In this document: in pieces, positions 17,457 through 25,168 of the stretch | Position numbering within the stretch: the stretch's first letter is position 1 | Layout of the letters: each line of letters opens with the position of its first letter | NCBI RefSeq assembly: GCF_002812725.1 | Contig: NZ_NMUN01000002.1 | Location: 1 to 64,000, forward strand | Direction of reading: 5' to 3' | Source of the DNA: Microbacterium sp. BR1 | Lineage (GTDB): Bacteria; Actinomycetota; Actinomycetes; Actinomycetales; Microbacteriaceae | Length of the DNA: 64,000 nucleotides | The notes under the pieces: generated by a model | The model's database searches: none | Told to the model about the DNA's origin: nothing | Seen by the model: only the letters and a program-made list of their open reading frames with translations | Position numbers and translations under genes: made by a program

Positions 17457-17921
17457 GTTTTTGCTGTTCGGCCAGTCCGATGGGGCCGCGCGCCGTGCAC
17501 GGGTTGTGCGTGCGCCCGTGCTGACGCCGCACGAAAAGGTTCGATCGGTCAGCTTCGCAAGGACGAAGTCGGGGTCGCGGTCGGTGCTCACGGGCGCGGC
17601 CGAGTAGTCGAAGGCGATGCCATGCCAGACCCGAAGCGATTCGCCGTCGTCCACCACGGCATAGGCGCCGTCCGCGAACGGGTGGTAGCCGTCGTCGCCG
17701 AGGGTCTTCTCGACGGCGGTGACGAAGATGCCGTCGGTCCGATACACGGTGCCCCAGCCGGCGAGCATGAAGGACTCTTCGACAACCACGTAGCCCGTTT
17801 CGCACCCGGCGTTGACCAGCGGCACGACCGTCGCGGACGAGGTGACGCACCAAACGAAACCCGCGAAACAGGCGACCGCGATCGTGAGGACGCGCGCCGG
17901 AACGAGCCAGAGTCCGCGCAC
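17442..17921 (-). CDS. Small membrane protein, possibly 5'-truncated
   Basis: Not recognised. From GTG 17921 the product has 159 residues with a hydrophobic N-terminal segment (LVPARVLTIAVACFAGFVWC) and a soluble remainder rich in Asp/Val. The open frame continues upstream as another hydrophobic stretch (ALAAGLCLIP) with no start codon until a stop inside the hairpin of repeat copy 2, so the natural 5' end may have been lost where the repeat begins. Its last codons overlap repeat copy 1. No Shine-Dalgarno site is evident. Confidence 0.5.
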   Translation of the reverse strand: MRGLWLVPARVLTIAVACFAGFVWCVTSSATVVPLVNAGCETGYVVVEESFMLAGWGTVYRTDGIFVTAVEKTLGDDGYHPFADGAYAVVDDGESLRVWHGIAFDYSAAPVSTDRDPDFVLAKLTDRTFSCGVSTGARTTRARRAAPSDWPNSKNITKT

Positions 17922-17960
17922 GGGGATGAGGCACAGTCCGGCCGCAAGGGCCGGCGCACA

Positions 17961-18122
17961 AGTAAGGGCCGGTCAGAGAGGCTTCTGACCGGCCCTAGTC
18001 CCTTGCACCAAGAGTGTCCTGCAATCACATGTCGGTAGCTGCCACAGCAAAACAACTACCGTGCATGCACTCTATAACGACCAGGTAACGGCGGGCAAGG
18101 ACTTCCGTTATCTTTTTGTGAT
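17961..18122. repeat. 162-bp repeated element, copy 2, with 12-bp hairpin
   Basis: Second copy of the element at 17295-17456, same orientation. The hairpin is at 17966-17977 / 17984-17995. The first 74 bases differ at a single position; differences and single-base indels gather in the middle and at the end. A conserved block around CTATAACG-CCAGGTAACGGC is shared. It lies between the MMPL gene stop and the small hypothetical gene. Confidence 0.9.
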
Positions 18123-18166
18123 TCTCTGTGATGGGACACCGTCGAGCGCAGAGCCAGGTGGCTCCC

Positions 18167-20269
18167 TCAGCCGCCGCTCGGCGTCCGAGCCAGCGCATCC
18201 GCTCCGCGCGCCGCCGCGTCAGCGTCACGCAGCTTCGGCTTGCGCGGCCACCAGAAGGCGTCCTTCGTGATGAAGGCCAGCGCGGGAACGACGACCGTCC
18301 GCACGAGCAGCGTGTCGATGAGCACGCCGATGCAGACGATGATGCCGATCTGCGTCAGCGTGATGAGCGGCAGCACCCCGAGCACCGCGAATACCGCGGC
18401 CAGCAGGATTCCGGCGCTCGTGATCACTGCACCGGTCGCGGCGAGAGCGCGGATCATGCCCTGCGTGATGCCGAGCTGCTCGGACTCCTCCTTCGCCCTC
18501 GTGACGAGGAAGATGCTGTAATCCACGCCGAGGGCCACCAGGAACAGGAAGCTGAACAGCAGCACGTTGGTGTCGATGGCGGGGAAGCCGAAGAGCGGCG
18601 TCTGGAACAGCCACCAACTCAGACCGATCGCGGAGAAGAAGCTCGCCACGACCGCGAGAAGCAGCAGCAGTGGCGCGACGATCGCTCGCAGCAGTACGAC
18701 GAGAACGATCAAGACGAGCACCAGGATGAGCGGGATGATGAGCGCCTGATCGCGAGCCTGCGCGTTCGTGACGTCGAGTGCCTGCGCATCGAGCCCGCCG
18801 ACGAGCCCCTCTCCGGTGCCGACGCCGTCGAGGGCCACGCGCATCCGCTCGATCGTCGCGAACGCCTCTTCGGTCTCGGCGCTGGCGTTGAGCGTGACGT
18901 TGATCTGGGCGAGCTCGTCCGTCGTCTCGCCGATCGTCGCGGTGTCGACCCCGTCGAGATCCGATAGCGTGCTCGCGGCCTCGTCGGCCTCGTCGAGGGG
19001 CACGATCACGACGGCGGGTGAGGTCGTACCGGCCGAGAACGCCTCGGCGAGAACTTCCTGACCCTGCACCGCCTCCGGCTTCTGCAGGAAGCGATCGTTC
19101 TGCGAGAGCCCGGTCTGGACGAAGAAGAGCCCACTCGCCATAACTCCCAGCACGATGAATCCGCTCGTCGCCACGACGATCGGGCGCTTCGAAACGCCGC
19201 GGCCGAGCTTGCCCCAGACGCTCCGTGCGATCGCGTCGGGCGACCCGAATCGCGGGATGTACGGCCAGAAGAGTCCGCGCCCGAACAGGACCAGCGCCGC
19301 GGGCAGCACGAACAGCGCGAAGATCATCGCCACGACGATGCCGACGGCGCACGCGAGTCCGAGCGCACGGTTGCCCGCGAGTTCGGCGAGCAGCAGGGTC
19401 AGCAGTGCCAGGGCCACTGTCGAGCCGCTCGCGATGATCGCGGGGCCGGCGCCGCGCAGCGCCCGCTGCATCGCGACGCGCCGACTCTCGTGCAGGCGCA
19501 GCTCGTCCCGGTATCTCGCGATGAGCAGGAGTGCGTAGTTCGTCCCCGCGCCGAAGACGAGTACAGACAGGATTCCGGTGACGGATGCGTCGAGTTGCAC
19601 GCCGACCGCACTCGCCACCTGGCGTGCGACGATGCCGGCCAGCGCGTCCGCCAGCCCGATCACGACGAGGGGCACGAGCCACAGCCACGGGCTGCGGTAG
19701 GTGATGAGCAGCAGCACGGCCACGACGATCACGGTGGTCAGCAGCAGCGTGAAGTCCGCCCCCGCGAAGACCGCGGCGATGTCGACTTCGAACCCTTCGG
19801 CTCCGGTCAGGTAGACCCGCACACCGTCGAGACCGGCCGACGCGGCGTCGCGCAGCTCTTCCGCGCGCTCCCTCTGTGCGGCGACGTCGGACTCGGGCTC
19901 GAGCGGGACCACCACGAGGGCGACCGTTCCGTCCTCCGAGACTTGCGCGGGAGGGACGAATCCATCGCTGGAGATGTCCGCCAGCTCGCCGGTGGCATTC
20001 TCATTGATGCGGGCGAGGGTGTCGGCGTCCAGCTTCCCGTCTTCGGCCGCGAACACGAGCAGGGCCGAGGTGCCGTCGGCGCTCGGGAACTCGTCGCGCA
20101 GCTGATCGACCTGTACGGACTCGGCGCTGTCGGGCAGGCCTACCGACGGTGCCGTTTCGGACTCCTCGCCGCCGGCGATGGTGAAGAGCGCGGCGGCCGC
20201 GAGCGCGGCCAGCACGAGCATGATCCACGACGTCTTGGCAGATGTCAGGAAGCGCAGCAGGCCGCTCAT
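18167..20269 (-). CDS. MMPL/RND-type membrane transporter
   Basis: Proton-driven efflux or lipid export protein of the MMPL family in the cytoplasmic membrane. The 700-residue product has two repeats, each an N-terminal membrane segment, an extracytoplasmic loop (about 40-180 and 385-480), and a bundle of five segments including the family motifs GTNYALLLIARYRDEL and GVDYSIFLVTRAKEE. GGAGAC precedes ATG 20269. It is divergent from a MarR gene with a palindrome between them, the usual arrangement of drug-inducible exporters. Substrate unknown. Confidence 0.93.
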   Translation of the reverse strand: MSGLLRFLTSAKTSWIMLVLAALAAAALFTIAGGEESETAPSVGLPDSAESVQVDQLRDEFPSADGTSALLVFAAEDGKLDADTLARINENATGELADISSDGFVPPAQVSEDGTVALVVVPLEPESDVAAQRERAEELRDAASAGLDGVRVYLTGAEGFEVDIAAVFAGADFTLLLTTVIVVAVLLLITYRSPWLWLVPLVVIGLADALAGIVARQVASAVGVQLDASVTGILSVLVFGAGTNYALLLIARYRDELRLHESRRVAMQRALRGAGPAIIASGSTVALALLTLLLAELAGNRALGLACAVGIVVAMIFALFVLPAALVLFGRGLFWPYIPRFGSPDAIARSVWGKLGRGVSKRPIVVATSGFIVLGVMASGLFFVQTGLSQNDRFLQKPEAVQGQEVLAEAFSAGTTSPAVVIVPLDEADEAASTLSDLDGVDTATIGETTDELAQINVTLNASAETEEAFATIERMRVALDGVGTGEGLVGGLDAQALDVTNAQARDQALIIPLILVLVLIVLVVLLRAIVAPLLLLLAVVASFFSAIGLSWWLFQTPLFGFPAIDTNVLLFSFLFLVALGVDYSIFLVTRAKEESEQLGITQGMIRALAATGAVITSAGILLAAVFAVLGVLPLITLTQIGIIVCIGVLIDTLLVRTVVVPALAFITKDAFWWPRKPKLRDADAAARGADALARTPSGG

Positions 20270-20296
20270 GGTGTGTCTCCACGTCTGTAAAACTCA

Positions 20297-20309
20297 TTTG
20301 AAGTTCAAA
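20297..20309. promoter_or_regulatory. Candidate MarR operator between MMPL and marR-like genes
   Basis: TTTGAA-G-TTCAAA is a perfect palindrome around a central G in the 72-base divergent intergenic region. It is in an AT-rich pocket, as expected for an operator that overlaps both promoters. Confidence 0.65.
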
Positions 20310-20341
20310 CTATATGACTATCGAATGAATGTAGCGATATC

Positions 20342-20851
20342 GTGGACGTCATGCAACCGACGGCCAGGGACGAATCCGCCGCGGGTGCGGCCGGCTTCTC
20401 GCCGACCCGTCCGGCGACGGCGTTGCTGCGCGAGTTCATCGAGCTCAGCGAGGAGTTCGAGCGCTCGATCGCCACCGAGCTCGAGGTGAACCCCACCGAT
20501 CTGCAGGCGATGGAGCATCTGTTGATGGGTGGCCCGCTCGGCCCGACCGAGCTCGCCCGGAGGGTGGGCATCTCGGCGGGGGCGGCGACCACGTCGATCG
20601 ACCGGCTGGTGGCGCTCGGTCACGTCACGCGCGAACCGCACCCCACCGATCGGCGCGGCACCCTGGTCGTGCCCCAGCCCGCGTCACGCGACCGGGCCAT
20701 GGGACGGCTCCTGCCGATGATCATGGGGATCGATGCCGAACTCGATTCGTTCACCGAGGCCGAGCAAGAGTCGATCACGCGGTATCTGGCTCAGGTGGTC
20801 GAACGCCTCCGGATGCACGCCTACCCGCGGGTCTCCGAGCCCGAGGGCTGA
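20342..20851 (+). CDS. MarR family regulator of the adjacent exporter
   Basis: A 169-residue MarR protein; the DNA-binding part is GPTELARRVGISAGAATTSIDRLVALGHVTREPHPTDRRGT by content (recognition helix around ISAGAATTSIDRLV, wing at HPTDRRGT). Start GTG 20342 or ATG 20351. Divergent from the MMPL transporter gene, which it probably represses together with itself. The effector is unknown. Confidence 0.87.
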   Translation: MDVMQPTARDESAAGAAGFSPTRPATALLREFIELSEEFERSIATELEVNPTDLQAMEHLLMGGPLGPTELARRVGISAGAATTSIDRLVALGHVTREPHPTDRRGTLVVPQPASRDRAMGRLLPMIMGIDAELDSFTEAEQESITRYLAQVVERLRMHAYPRVSEPEG

Positions 20852-20866
20852 GGGGCGTCGGTCGGG

Positions 20867-22192
20867 TCAGGCTTCCCACAGTCGCTCGATGGGGACATCC
20901 CGGCCGAGGATCCGTGTCGCCGCGCGGTGGCCCGAGCACATCGCCGCGGTCACGGTGGCCGGGTCATCCGTCCACGTCGCTTCGCCGGCCAGGTGGAGCA
21001 CCCCGCCGATGGGGGTCGCGAGATCGTCGTGATCTTCGGTCCTCGAGCCGAGCGTCATGTACGCGTACGAGCCGCGCGTGAACGGGTCGTCCTGCCAGTG
21101 GGTGATGTGCGCGTGCGTCGGCTGTTCGACACGGTCGCCGAAGAGCCGACGCAGCTGGGCGAGAACGGACTCGACGACGCGCCCCTCGTCCCACTCGCGG
21201 GTCTCGACACCCGCCGGCCCCGCCGCGAAGGTCAGCAGCGTGGGCTCGCCGTGCAGGGCGGTCAGGTCGTACCAGGAGTGCCACCAGCGGCCCTCCGGAC
21301 CCTGCTGACGGATCGCGTACACGTCGTCGTCCCAGAACTTCGTCGGGAAACGCAGGAAGACCTTTTCGAAGGCGTTCATCGTCAGGCGGCCGAGGGCCCC
21401 GGCCACCGGTTGCGGGAGTGCCGGCTCGATTGCGAAGTCATCGGACTGCAGCACGCCCACTGGAACCGTCACCACCGCGTCGCGCGCGGCGAATGTCCCT
21501 CGGTCGGTCGTCACGACGACCCCGTCCGTGCCCCACTCGACGCGCGAGACGACGTGTTCGAGGCGCACATCGAGACCACGCGCCAACCCCGACGCGAGGA
21601 CGTCGTACCCGTCGGGAAACACCACCTCGTCGCCGTCGATCGAGTCGTCGTCCAGTCCGTGCGCCGCGAGATCCCCGATCCACGCGCCGTACTGCTCTTC
21701 GGCGCGGTGCTCGAGGTATTCGCGCACGCGCTGGGTGCGCTCTTCGCCCCAGTTCTGCTGCTGGAGGGCAGCTTCGGTCACGTCGCGGTACGAGGCATCC
21801 GGGTCGGACGCGGCGATCACGTCGACGAGAGTCGCATCGACGGCATGGATGTCTGCGGCGTAACTCTGCGCGTCGGCATCCGAGAGCCGCTGCCCGTCCG
21901 GACCGTAGTAGGCGATCGGGCGGCTGTCGGGCTGATACCCGCCTACCGTGAACTCGACCATTCGCATGCCGAGGGATCCTGCGGTCGCCGCAACGGGGGA
22001 GTCGGTGATGCCGTGGATCCAGGACGCGCCGAGATCGGTCACCCGGCCGTGGCCGCGATCCGTGTGCAGGCGCCCCCCGACGCGGTCGCGAGCTTCGAGG
22101 ATCGCGACGCGGCGGCCCGCGTCCCCGAGCAGACGCGCTGCGGTCAGCCCGGCGACCCCGGCGCCGACGACGATCGTGTCGAAACGGTCCAT
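20867..22192 (-). CDS. Flavin monoamine oxidase family protein
   Basis: FAD-dependent amine oxidase that oxidises amines or polyamines to aldehydes with oxygen. The 441-residue protein has the dinucleotide-binding motif VVGAGVAGL (8-16), EARDRVGGR, the LGASWIHG stretch typical of polyamine/monoamine oxidases, and the C-terminal FAD-contacting region HLAGEATWTDDPATVTAAMCSG by content. No signal peptide is visible, so it is probably cytoplasmic. It is convergent with the MarR gene and divergent from the sulfur locus. Substrate not deducible. Confidence 0.9.
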   Translation of the reverse strand: MDRFDTIVVGAGVAGLTAARLLGDAGRRVAILEARDRVGGRLHTDRGHGRVTDLGASWIHGITDSPVAATAGSLGMRMVEFTVGGYQPDSRPIAYYGPDGQRLSDADAQSYAADIHAVDATLVDVIAASDPDASYRDVTEAALQQQNWGEERTQRVREYLEHRAEEQYGAWIGDLAAHGLDDDSIDGDEVVFPDGYDVLASGLARGLDVRLEHVVSRVEWGTDGVVVTTDRGTFAARDAVVTVPVGVLQSDDFAIEPALPQPVAGALGRLTMNAFEKVFLRFPTKFWDDDVYAIRQQGPEGRWWHSWYDLTALHGEPTLLTFAAGPAGVETREWDEGRVVESVLAQLRRLFGDRVEQPTHAHITHWQDDPFTRGSYAYMTLGSRTEDHDDLATPIGGVLHLAGEATWTDDPATVTAAMCSGHRAATRILGRDVPIERLWEA

Positions 22193-22304
22193 TCGCGATC
22201 ACCCTTCGTCCTGCACCTCATCGTTCTGAAACGCACGGTGCGATCCCGACGCTAGCGCTCGGTGTCATCGAGCGCGAGAGCTCTGCGGGCAACGCATTGC
22301 AGAG

Positions 22305-22320
22305 ATACCCCAGGGGGTAT
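22305..22320 (+). promoter_or_regulatory. CstR/CsoR-type operator of the sulfur operon
   Basis: ATACCC-CAGG-GGGTAT, a 16-base G/C-tract inverted repeat of the CsoR-superfamily type. It lies between candidate -35 TTGCAG (22297-22302) and an AT-rich -10 region (22318-22328). The same ATACCC-N4-GGGTAT design occurs at 25120-25135 beside the CsoR-family gene. Confidence 0.85.
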
Positions 22321-22355
22321 GCTATTGTGAGGTGGAACGACGAGAGGGGTCAGTC

Positions 22356-22484
22356 ATGTGCAGTCCCGTGCGGTGCGATGTGTGCGGCAAGACGACGTGG
22401 GCCGGGTGCGGTCAGCATGTCGAAGAGGCGCTCCGCGGTGTGCCCGAGAACCAGCTGTGCCAGGGGCACGATGTCGTCGCGTAG
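22356..22484 (+). CDS. 42-residue Cys-rich micro-protein
   Basis: Tiny protein with pattern C-x2-C-GK-x-TWAGCGQH-V and a C-terminal C-x-GH: cysteines at 2, 7, 10, 18 and 35. It could bind zinc or carry sulfur on its thiols; function is unknown. It is real rather than chance because a clear paralogue lies at 24581-24742, on the other side of the CoA-disulfide reductase gene, sharing the GK-TWAGCGQHV core. It follows the operator by 35 bases, with GAGAGGGG as ribosome site. Its 3' end overlaps the start of the rhodanese gene by 14 bases, so translation may be coupled. Confidence 0.8.
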   Translation: MCSPVRCDVCGKTTWAGCGQHVEEALRGVPENQLCQGHDVVA

Positions 22485-22860
22485 TCGCTCGCGCTCTCTG
22501 CGCCTCGGCCTCGGCCTCGCGGCTGTCGCCGTCGCCGGGCTGCTCGCAGGGTGTGCCGCGACGCCCAGCACCGCCTCGACGATCGAACGGGGTACAGACA
22601 CCGTCGTCATCGACGTGCGCACCGCGAGCGAGTACGCGTCGGGGCACCTCGAGGGTGCCGTCAACATCGATTTCCAGTCGCCCGAGTTCGCTTCCCGGAT
22701 CTCGGACTTGGACGAAGAACTCGACTACATCGTCTATTGCCAGTCGGGTAACCGGTCGGCGCAGGCAGTGGCAGAGATGACGGACGAGGGTCTGTCTGTC
22801 CGGGATGCCGGCGGCGTCGACCAAGCGGCGCAGGCCACCGACCTGGAGATCGTCCGATGA
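22471..22860 (+). CDS. Rhodanese-like lipoprotein
   Basis: Sulfurtransferase domain anchored outside the membrane. The 129-residue product has a lipoprotein signal peptide with lipobox LLAGC (lipid-attached Cys28), then a single rhodanese domain with active-site Cys90 in CQSGNRS. Start ATG 22471 lies within the end of the preceding micro-protein gene, and its stop overlaps the next start (ATGA). A persulfide on Cys90 would be the chemistry expected from the family. Second gene of the sulfur operon. Confidence 0.9.
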   Translation: MSSRSRSRSLRLGLGLAAVAVAGLLAGCAATPSTASTIERGTDTVVIDVRTASEYASGHLEGAVNIDFQSPEFASRISDLDEELDYIVYCQSGNRSAQAVAEMTDEGLSVRDAGGVDQAAQATDLEIVR

Positions 22861-24542
22861 GAATCGTCATCGTCGGCGGGGTCGCGGGGGGAATGAGCGC
22901 GGCCGCCCGTGCGCGGCGCCTCGACGAATCCGCCGAGATCATCGTGCTGGAGCGCGGCCCGCACGTGTCGTTCGCCAACTGCGGTCTGCCCTACTTCGTG
23001 GGCGGCGAGATCGAAGACCCCCAGAAGCTGCTCGTACAGACCCCCGAGTCGCTCCGCGCGGCCCTGGCCCTGGACGTGCGTCCCGAGCACGATGTCATCG
23101 CCGTTGACTCATCCGCGAAGAACGTGACCGTGCAGACGGCCAACGGCGTCGAGGTCATCGACTACGACGCGCTCGTACTCTCTCCCGGTGCGACCGCGGT
23201 CGTCCCCGCGATCGCCGGGATCGCATCGCCCCGCGTGCGGACACTCCGCACCATCGACGACGCCCTCGCCCTGCGCGACAGGGTCACGTCCGGCGCGCGC
23301 CGCGCGGTGGTCCTCGGCGCCGGGTTCATCGGTGTCGAGGCCGCAGAGGCGCTGGCCGCGGACGGTCTCGAGGTGTCGATCGTCCAGACCGCGCCGCACC
23401 CGCTGAGTCCGTTCGAGCCCGAGCTGGCCTGGCTCGTGACGCAGGAGCTCCGGGCGCTCGGCATCGATGTGCACGTCGGCATGGCCGCGACCGCGATCGA
23501 GCGGGACGCAGACCACGACACGGTCGTGCTGACGGATGGTTCGCGCCTGCGCGCCGACATGATCGTGCTGTCGGTCGGGGTGCGCCCCGACACGGCTCTC
23601 TTCGAGCGCGCGGGCATCGCCTGCGAGGGTGGCGCGATCCGTGTCGACGATCATGGACGCACGAGCGTGCCCGGAATCTGGGCCGTCGGTGACGCCACTC
23701 TGAACGTCGATCCGATCACCGGCGCGCGCCACCCGGTCGCCCTGGCCGGGCCGGCCAATCGCGCCGGGCGGCTCGTGGCCGACGACATCCTGCGCCCGGC
23801 GACGGCTCGAGCGATCCCGCCCGCGCTCGGCACGGCGATCGTCCGAGTGGGGTCGCTGACCGCCGCCCTGACGGGCGCGAATCGCGCGGCCCTGCGGGCG
23901 AGCGGCACGACCCACCGCACGATTCATCTGCACGCGAACCAGCACGCCGGGTACTTCCCGGGCGCGAGTCAGATCCACCTGGTCGTGCACATCGACCCCG
24001 AGACGGGGCGGCTGCTCGGCGCGCAGGCGGTCGGCGCCGAGGGGGTCGACAAGCGGATCGACGTGCTTGCGACCGCGATCCGTGCGGGCATGTCCGTCGA
24101 CGAACTCATCGACCTCGATCTGGCCTATTCCCCGCCGTATGGTCAGGCGAAGGATGCCGTCAACCTCACCGGGATGGTGGGCGAGAACGTTCTGAACGGA
24201 ACCCTGTCGCTCTGGTACGCCGAGGACCTCGACGATGTGATGGCGACGTCTCTGGTGCTCGACGTGCGCCGTGACGACGAGTGGGCGACGGGCCATGTGC
24301 CCGGCGCGCTGCACATTCCCCACACCGAGTTGCGGGAGCGCATCGGCGAGGTGCGCGAGCGAGCGAATGGGCGTCCGGTACGCGTCATGTGCGCATCGGG
24401 CGTGCGTTCGGCGATCGCCCACCGCGTCGTGAGCCAGGCGGGCATGGATTCCGCGTCGCTCTCGGGAGGCATCCTGACGCTGCGGGCGTCGCTCGGCGCA
24501 CGCGCGCAAGACGCCCTCGTGGTCGATGAGATCGTCCGCTGA
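22857..24542 (+). CDS. CoA-disulfide reductase with C-terminal rhodanese domain
   Basis: FAD-dependent pyridine nucleotide disulfide oxidoreductase of the CoADR-RHD type, which reduces CoA-disulfides, CoA-persulfide or polysulfide. The 561-residue protein has the FAD motif GGVAGGMSAA (7-16), redox Cys42 in SFANCGLPY, the NAD(P)H motif LGAGFIGVEAAE, FAD motif WAVGDA, and a C-terminal rhodanese domain from about 455 with active-site Cys in CASGVRS. It overlaps the rhodanese lipoprotein gene by four bases. The locus content (CstR-like repressor, rhodaneses) points to persulfide detoxification or sulfur relay. Confidence 0.93.
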   Translation: MRIVIVGGVAGGMSAAARARRLDESAEIIVLERGPHVSFANCGLPYFVGGEIEDPQKLLVQTPESLRAALALDVRPEHDVIAVDSSAKNVTVQTANGVEVIDYDALVLSPGATAVVPAIAGIASPRVRTLRTIDDALALRDRVTSGARRAVVLGAGFIGVEAAEALAADGLEVSIVQTAPHPLSPFEPELAWLVTQELRALGIDVHVGMAATAIERDADHDTVVLTDGSRLRADMIVLSVGVRPDTALFERAGIACEGGAIRVDDHGRTSVPGIWAVGDATLNVDPITGARHPVALAGPANRAGRLVADDILRPATARAIPPALGTAIVRVGSLTAALTGANRAALRASGTTHRTIHLHANQHAGYFPGASQIHLVVHIDPETGRLLGAQAVGAEGVDKRIDVLATAIRAGMSVDELIDLDLAYSPPYGQAKDAVNLTGMVGENVLNGTLSLWYAEDLDDVMATSLVLDVRRDDEWATGHVPGALHIPHTELRERIGEVRERANGRPVRVMCASGVRSAIAHRVVSQAGMDSASLSGGILTLRASLGARAQDALVVDEIVR

Positions 24543-24580
24543 CCCTGATCTTTCGTCGATCCTGAATTCGGAGACAAGCC

Positions 24581-24742
24581 ATGTGCTACGCAGTGACCTG
24601 TAAGAAGTGCGGCAAGGCGACCTGGGCGGGCTGCGGTCAGCACGTCGATCAGGTGATGCGCTCGGTCCCGCGGTCGCAGCGGTGCGAGGGTCACGCGAAA
24701 GAGCCGTCCACCGGCCTGTTCGCACGACTCTTCGGGCGCTGA
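24581..24742 (+). CDS. 53-residue Cys-rich micro-protein (paralogue)
   Basis: Second member of the micro-protein pair: cysteines at 2, 7, 10, 18 and 35, core C-x2-C-GKATWAGCGQHV, then VP and C-x-GH. Compared with the 42-residue form it has a longer tail ending FARLFGR. GGAGA lies about seven bases before ATG 24581. It follows the CoA-disulfide reductase gene by 38 bases and is probably last in the operon, convergent with the CstR-like gene. Metal binding or sulfur carriage is plausible from the cysteines, not shown. Confidence 0.82.
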   Translation: MCYAVTCKKCGKATWAGCGQHVDQVMRSVPRSQRCEGHAKEPSTGLFARLFGR

Positions 24743-24749
24743 GCCCGTC

Positions 24750-25049
24750 TCAGGCGAGGGTGAGGAAGAGCTTCTCGAGGTCGTCCGGCGTCATCGACTC
24801 GTCCTGCGGGTCGGCGATGCACGTGCGCATGGCCGACGCGACGATCGCGTAACCCGCACGGTCGAGGGCCTTCGACACCGCGGCGAGCTGGATGACGATG
24901 TCTCGGCAGTCGGTGCCGGATTCGACCGCGTTCACGACGGCGTTGAGCTGGCCCTGCGCTCGGCGCAGGCGGTTGACGATCTTGCGTTGCTGCGCGATCA
25001 GCTCTGCTTCGCGGTCGTCCGTCGGATCGGATGTCGCGGGTACGTTCAC
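24750..25049 (-). CDS. CsoR-family repressor, CstR-like (persulfide sensor type)
   Basis: Small four-helix repressor. The 99-residue product from GTG 25049 (ideal AGGAGG upstream) has Cys48 and Cys77, spaced 29 as the two CsoR copper cysteines are, but the position of the copper-binding His, four residues before the second Cys, is Ala73. Loss of that His fits CstR, which senses persulfide by linking its two cysteines. Location beside rhodanese and CoA-disulfide reductase genes supports this. It should bind the ATACCC-N4-GGGTAT sites at 22305 and 25120. Copper sensing is less likely. Confidence 0.85.
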   Translation of the reverse strand: MNVPATSDPTDDREAELIAQQRKIVNRLRRAQGQLNAVVNAVESGTDCRDIVIQLAAVSKALDRAGYAIVASAMRTCIADPQDESMTPDDLEKLFLTLA

Positions 25050-25119
25050 GATGGGCCTCCTGCCGGGGCACGCCGACTGAGTGGAGTGCCTCACGCCATT
25101 CTCTCACGAAAAAAAGTGG

Positions 25120-25135
25120 ATACCCCGCTGGGTAT
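25120..25135. promoter_or_regulatory. CstR/CsoR-type operator between repressor gene and lgt
   Basis: ATACCC-CGCT-GGGTAT, matching the site at 22305 in both arms. It lies in the divergent region between the repressor gene (start 25049) and lgt (start 25169), and would overlap the -35 region for lgt if its -10 is TACAGT (25155-25160). Confidence 0.85.
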
Positions 25136-25168
25136 TTCTCACAGGGATCGCGACTACAGTTGCCCCTT

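Noticed and set aside
17295..18122. Insertion sequence or transposon with a passenger gene
   Set aside because: No transposase, terminal inverted repeats or target-site duplication; the flanking copies are direct and hairpin-bearing but noncoding.
18061..18270. Small plus-strand ORF starting in repeat copy 2
   Set aside because: It has no ribosome site, runs antisense into the MMPL gene end, and its frame is disrupted in repeat copy 1.
24750..25049. Copper-sensing CsoR with a copper operon
   Set aside because: The His of the copper site is Ala, and neighbours are sulfur-transfer genes with no copper ATPase or chaperone.
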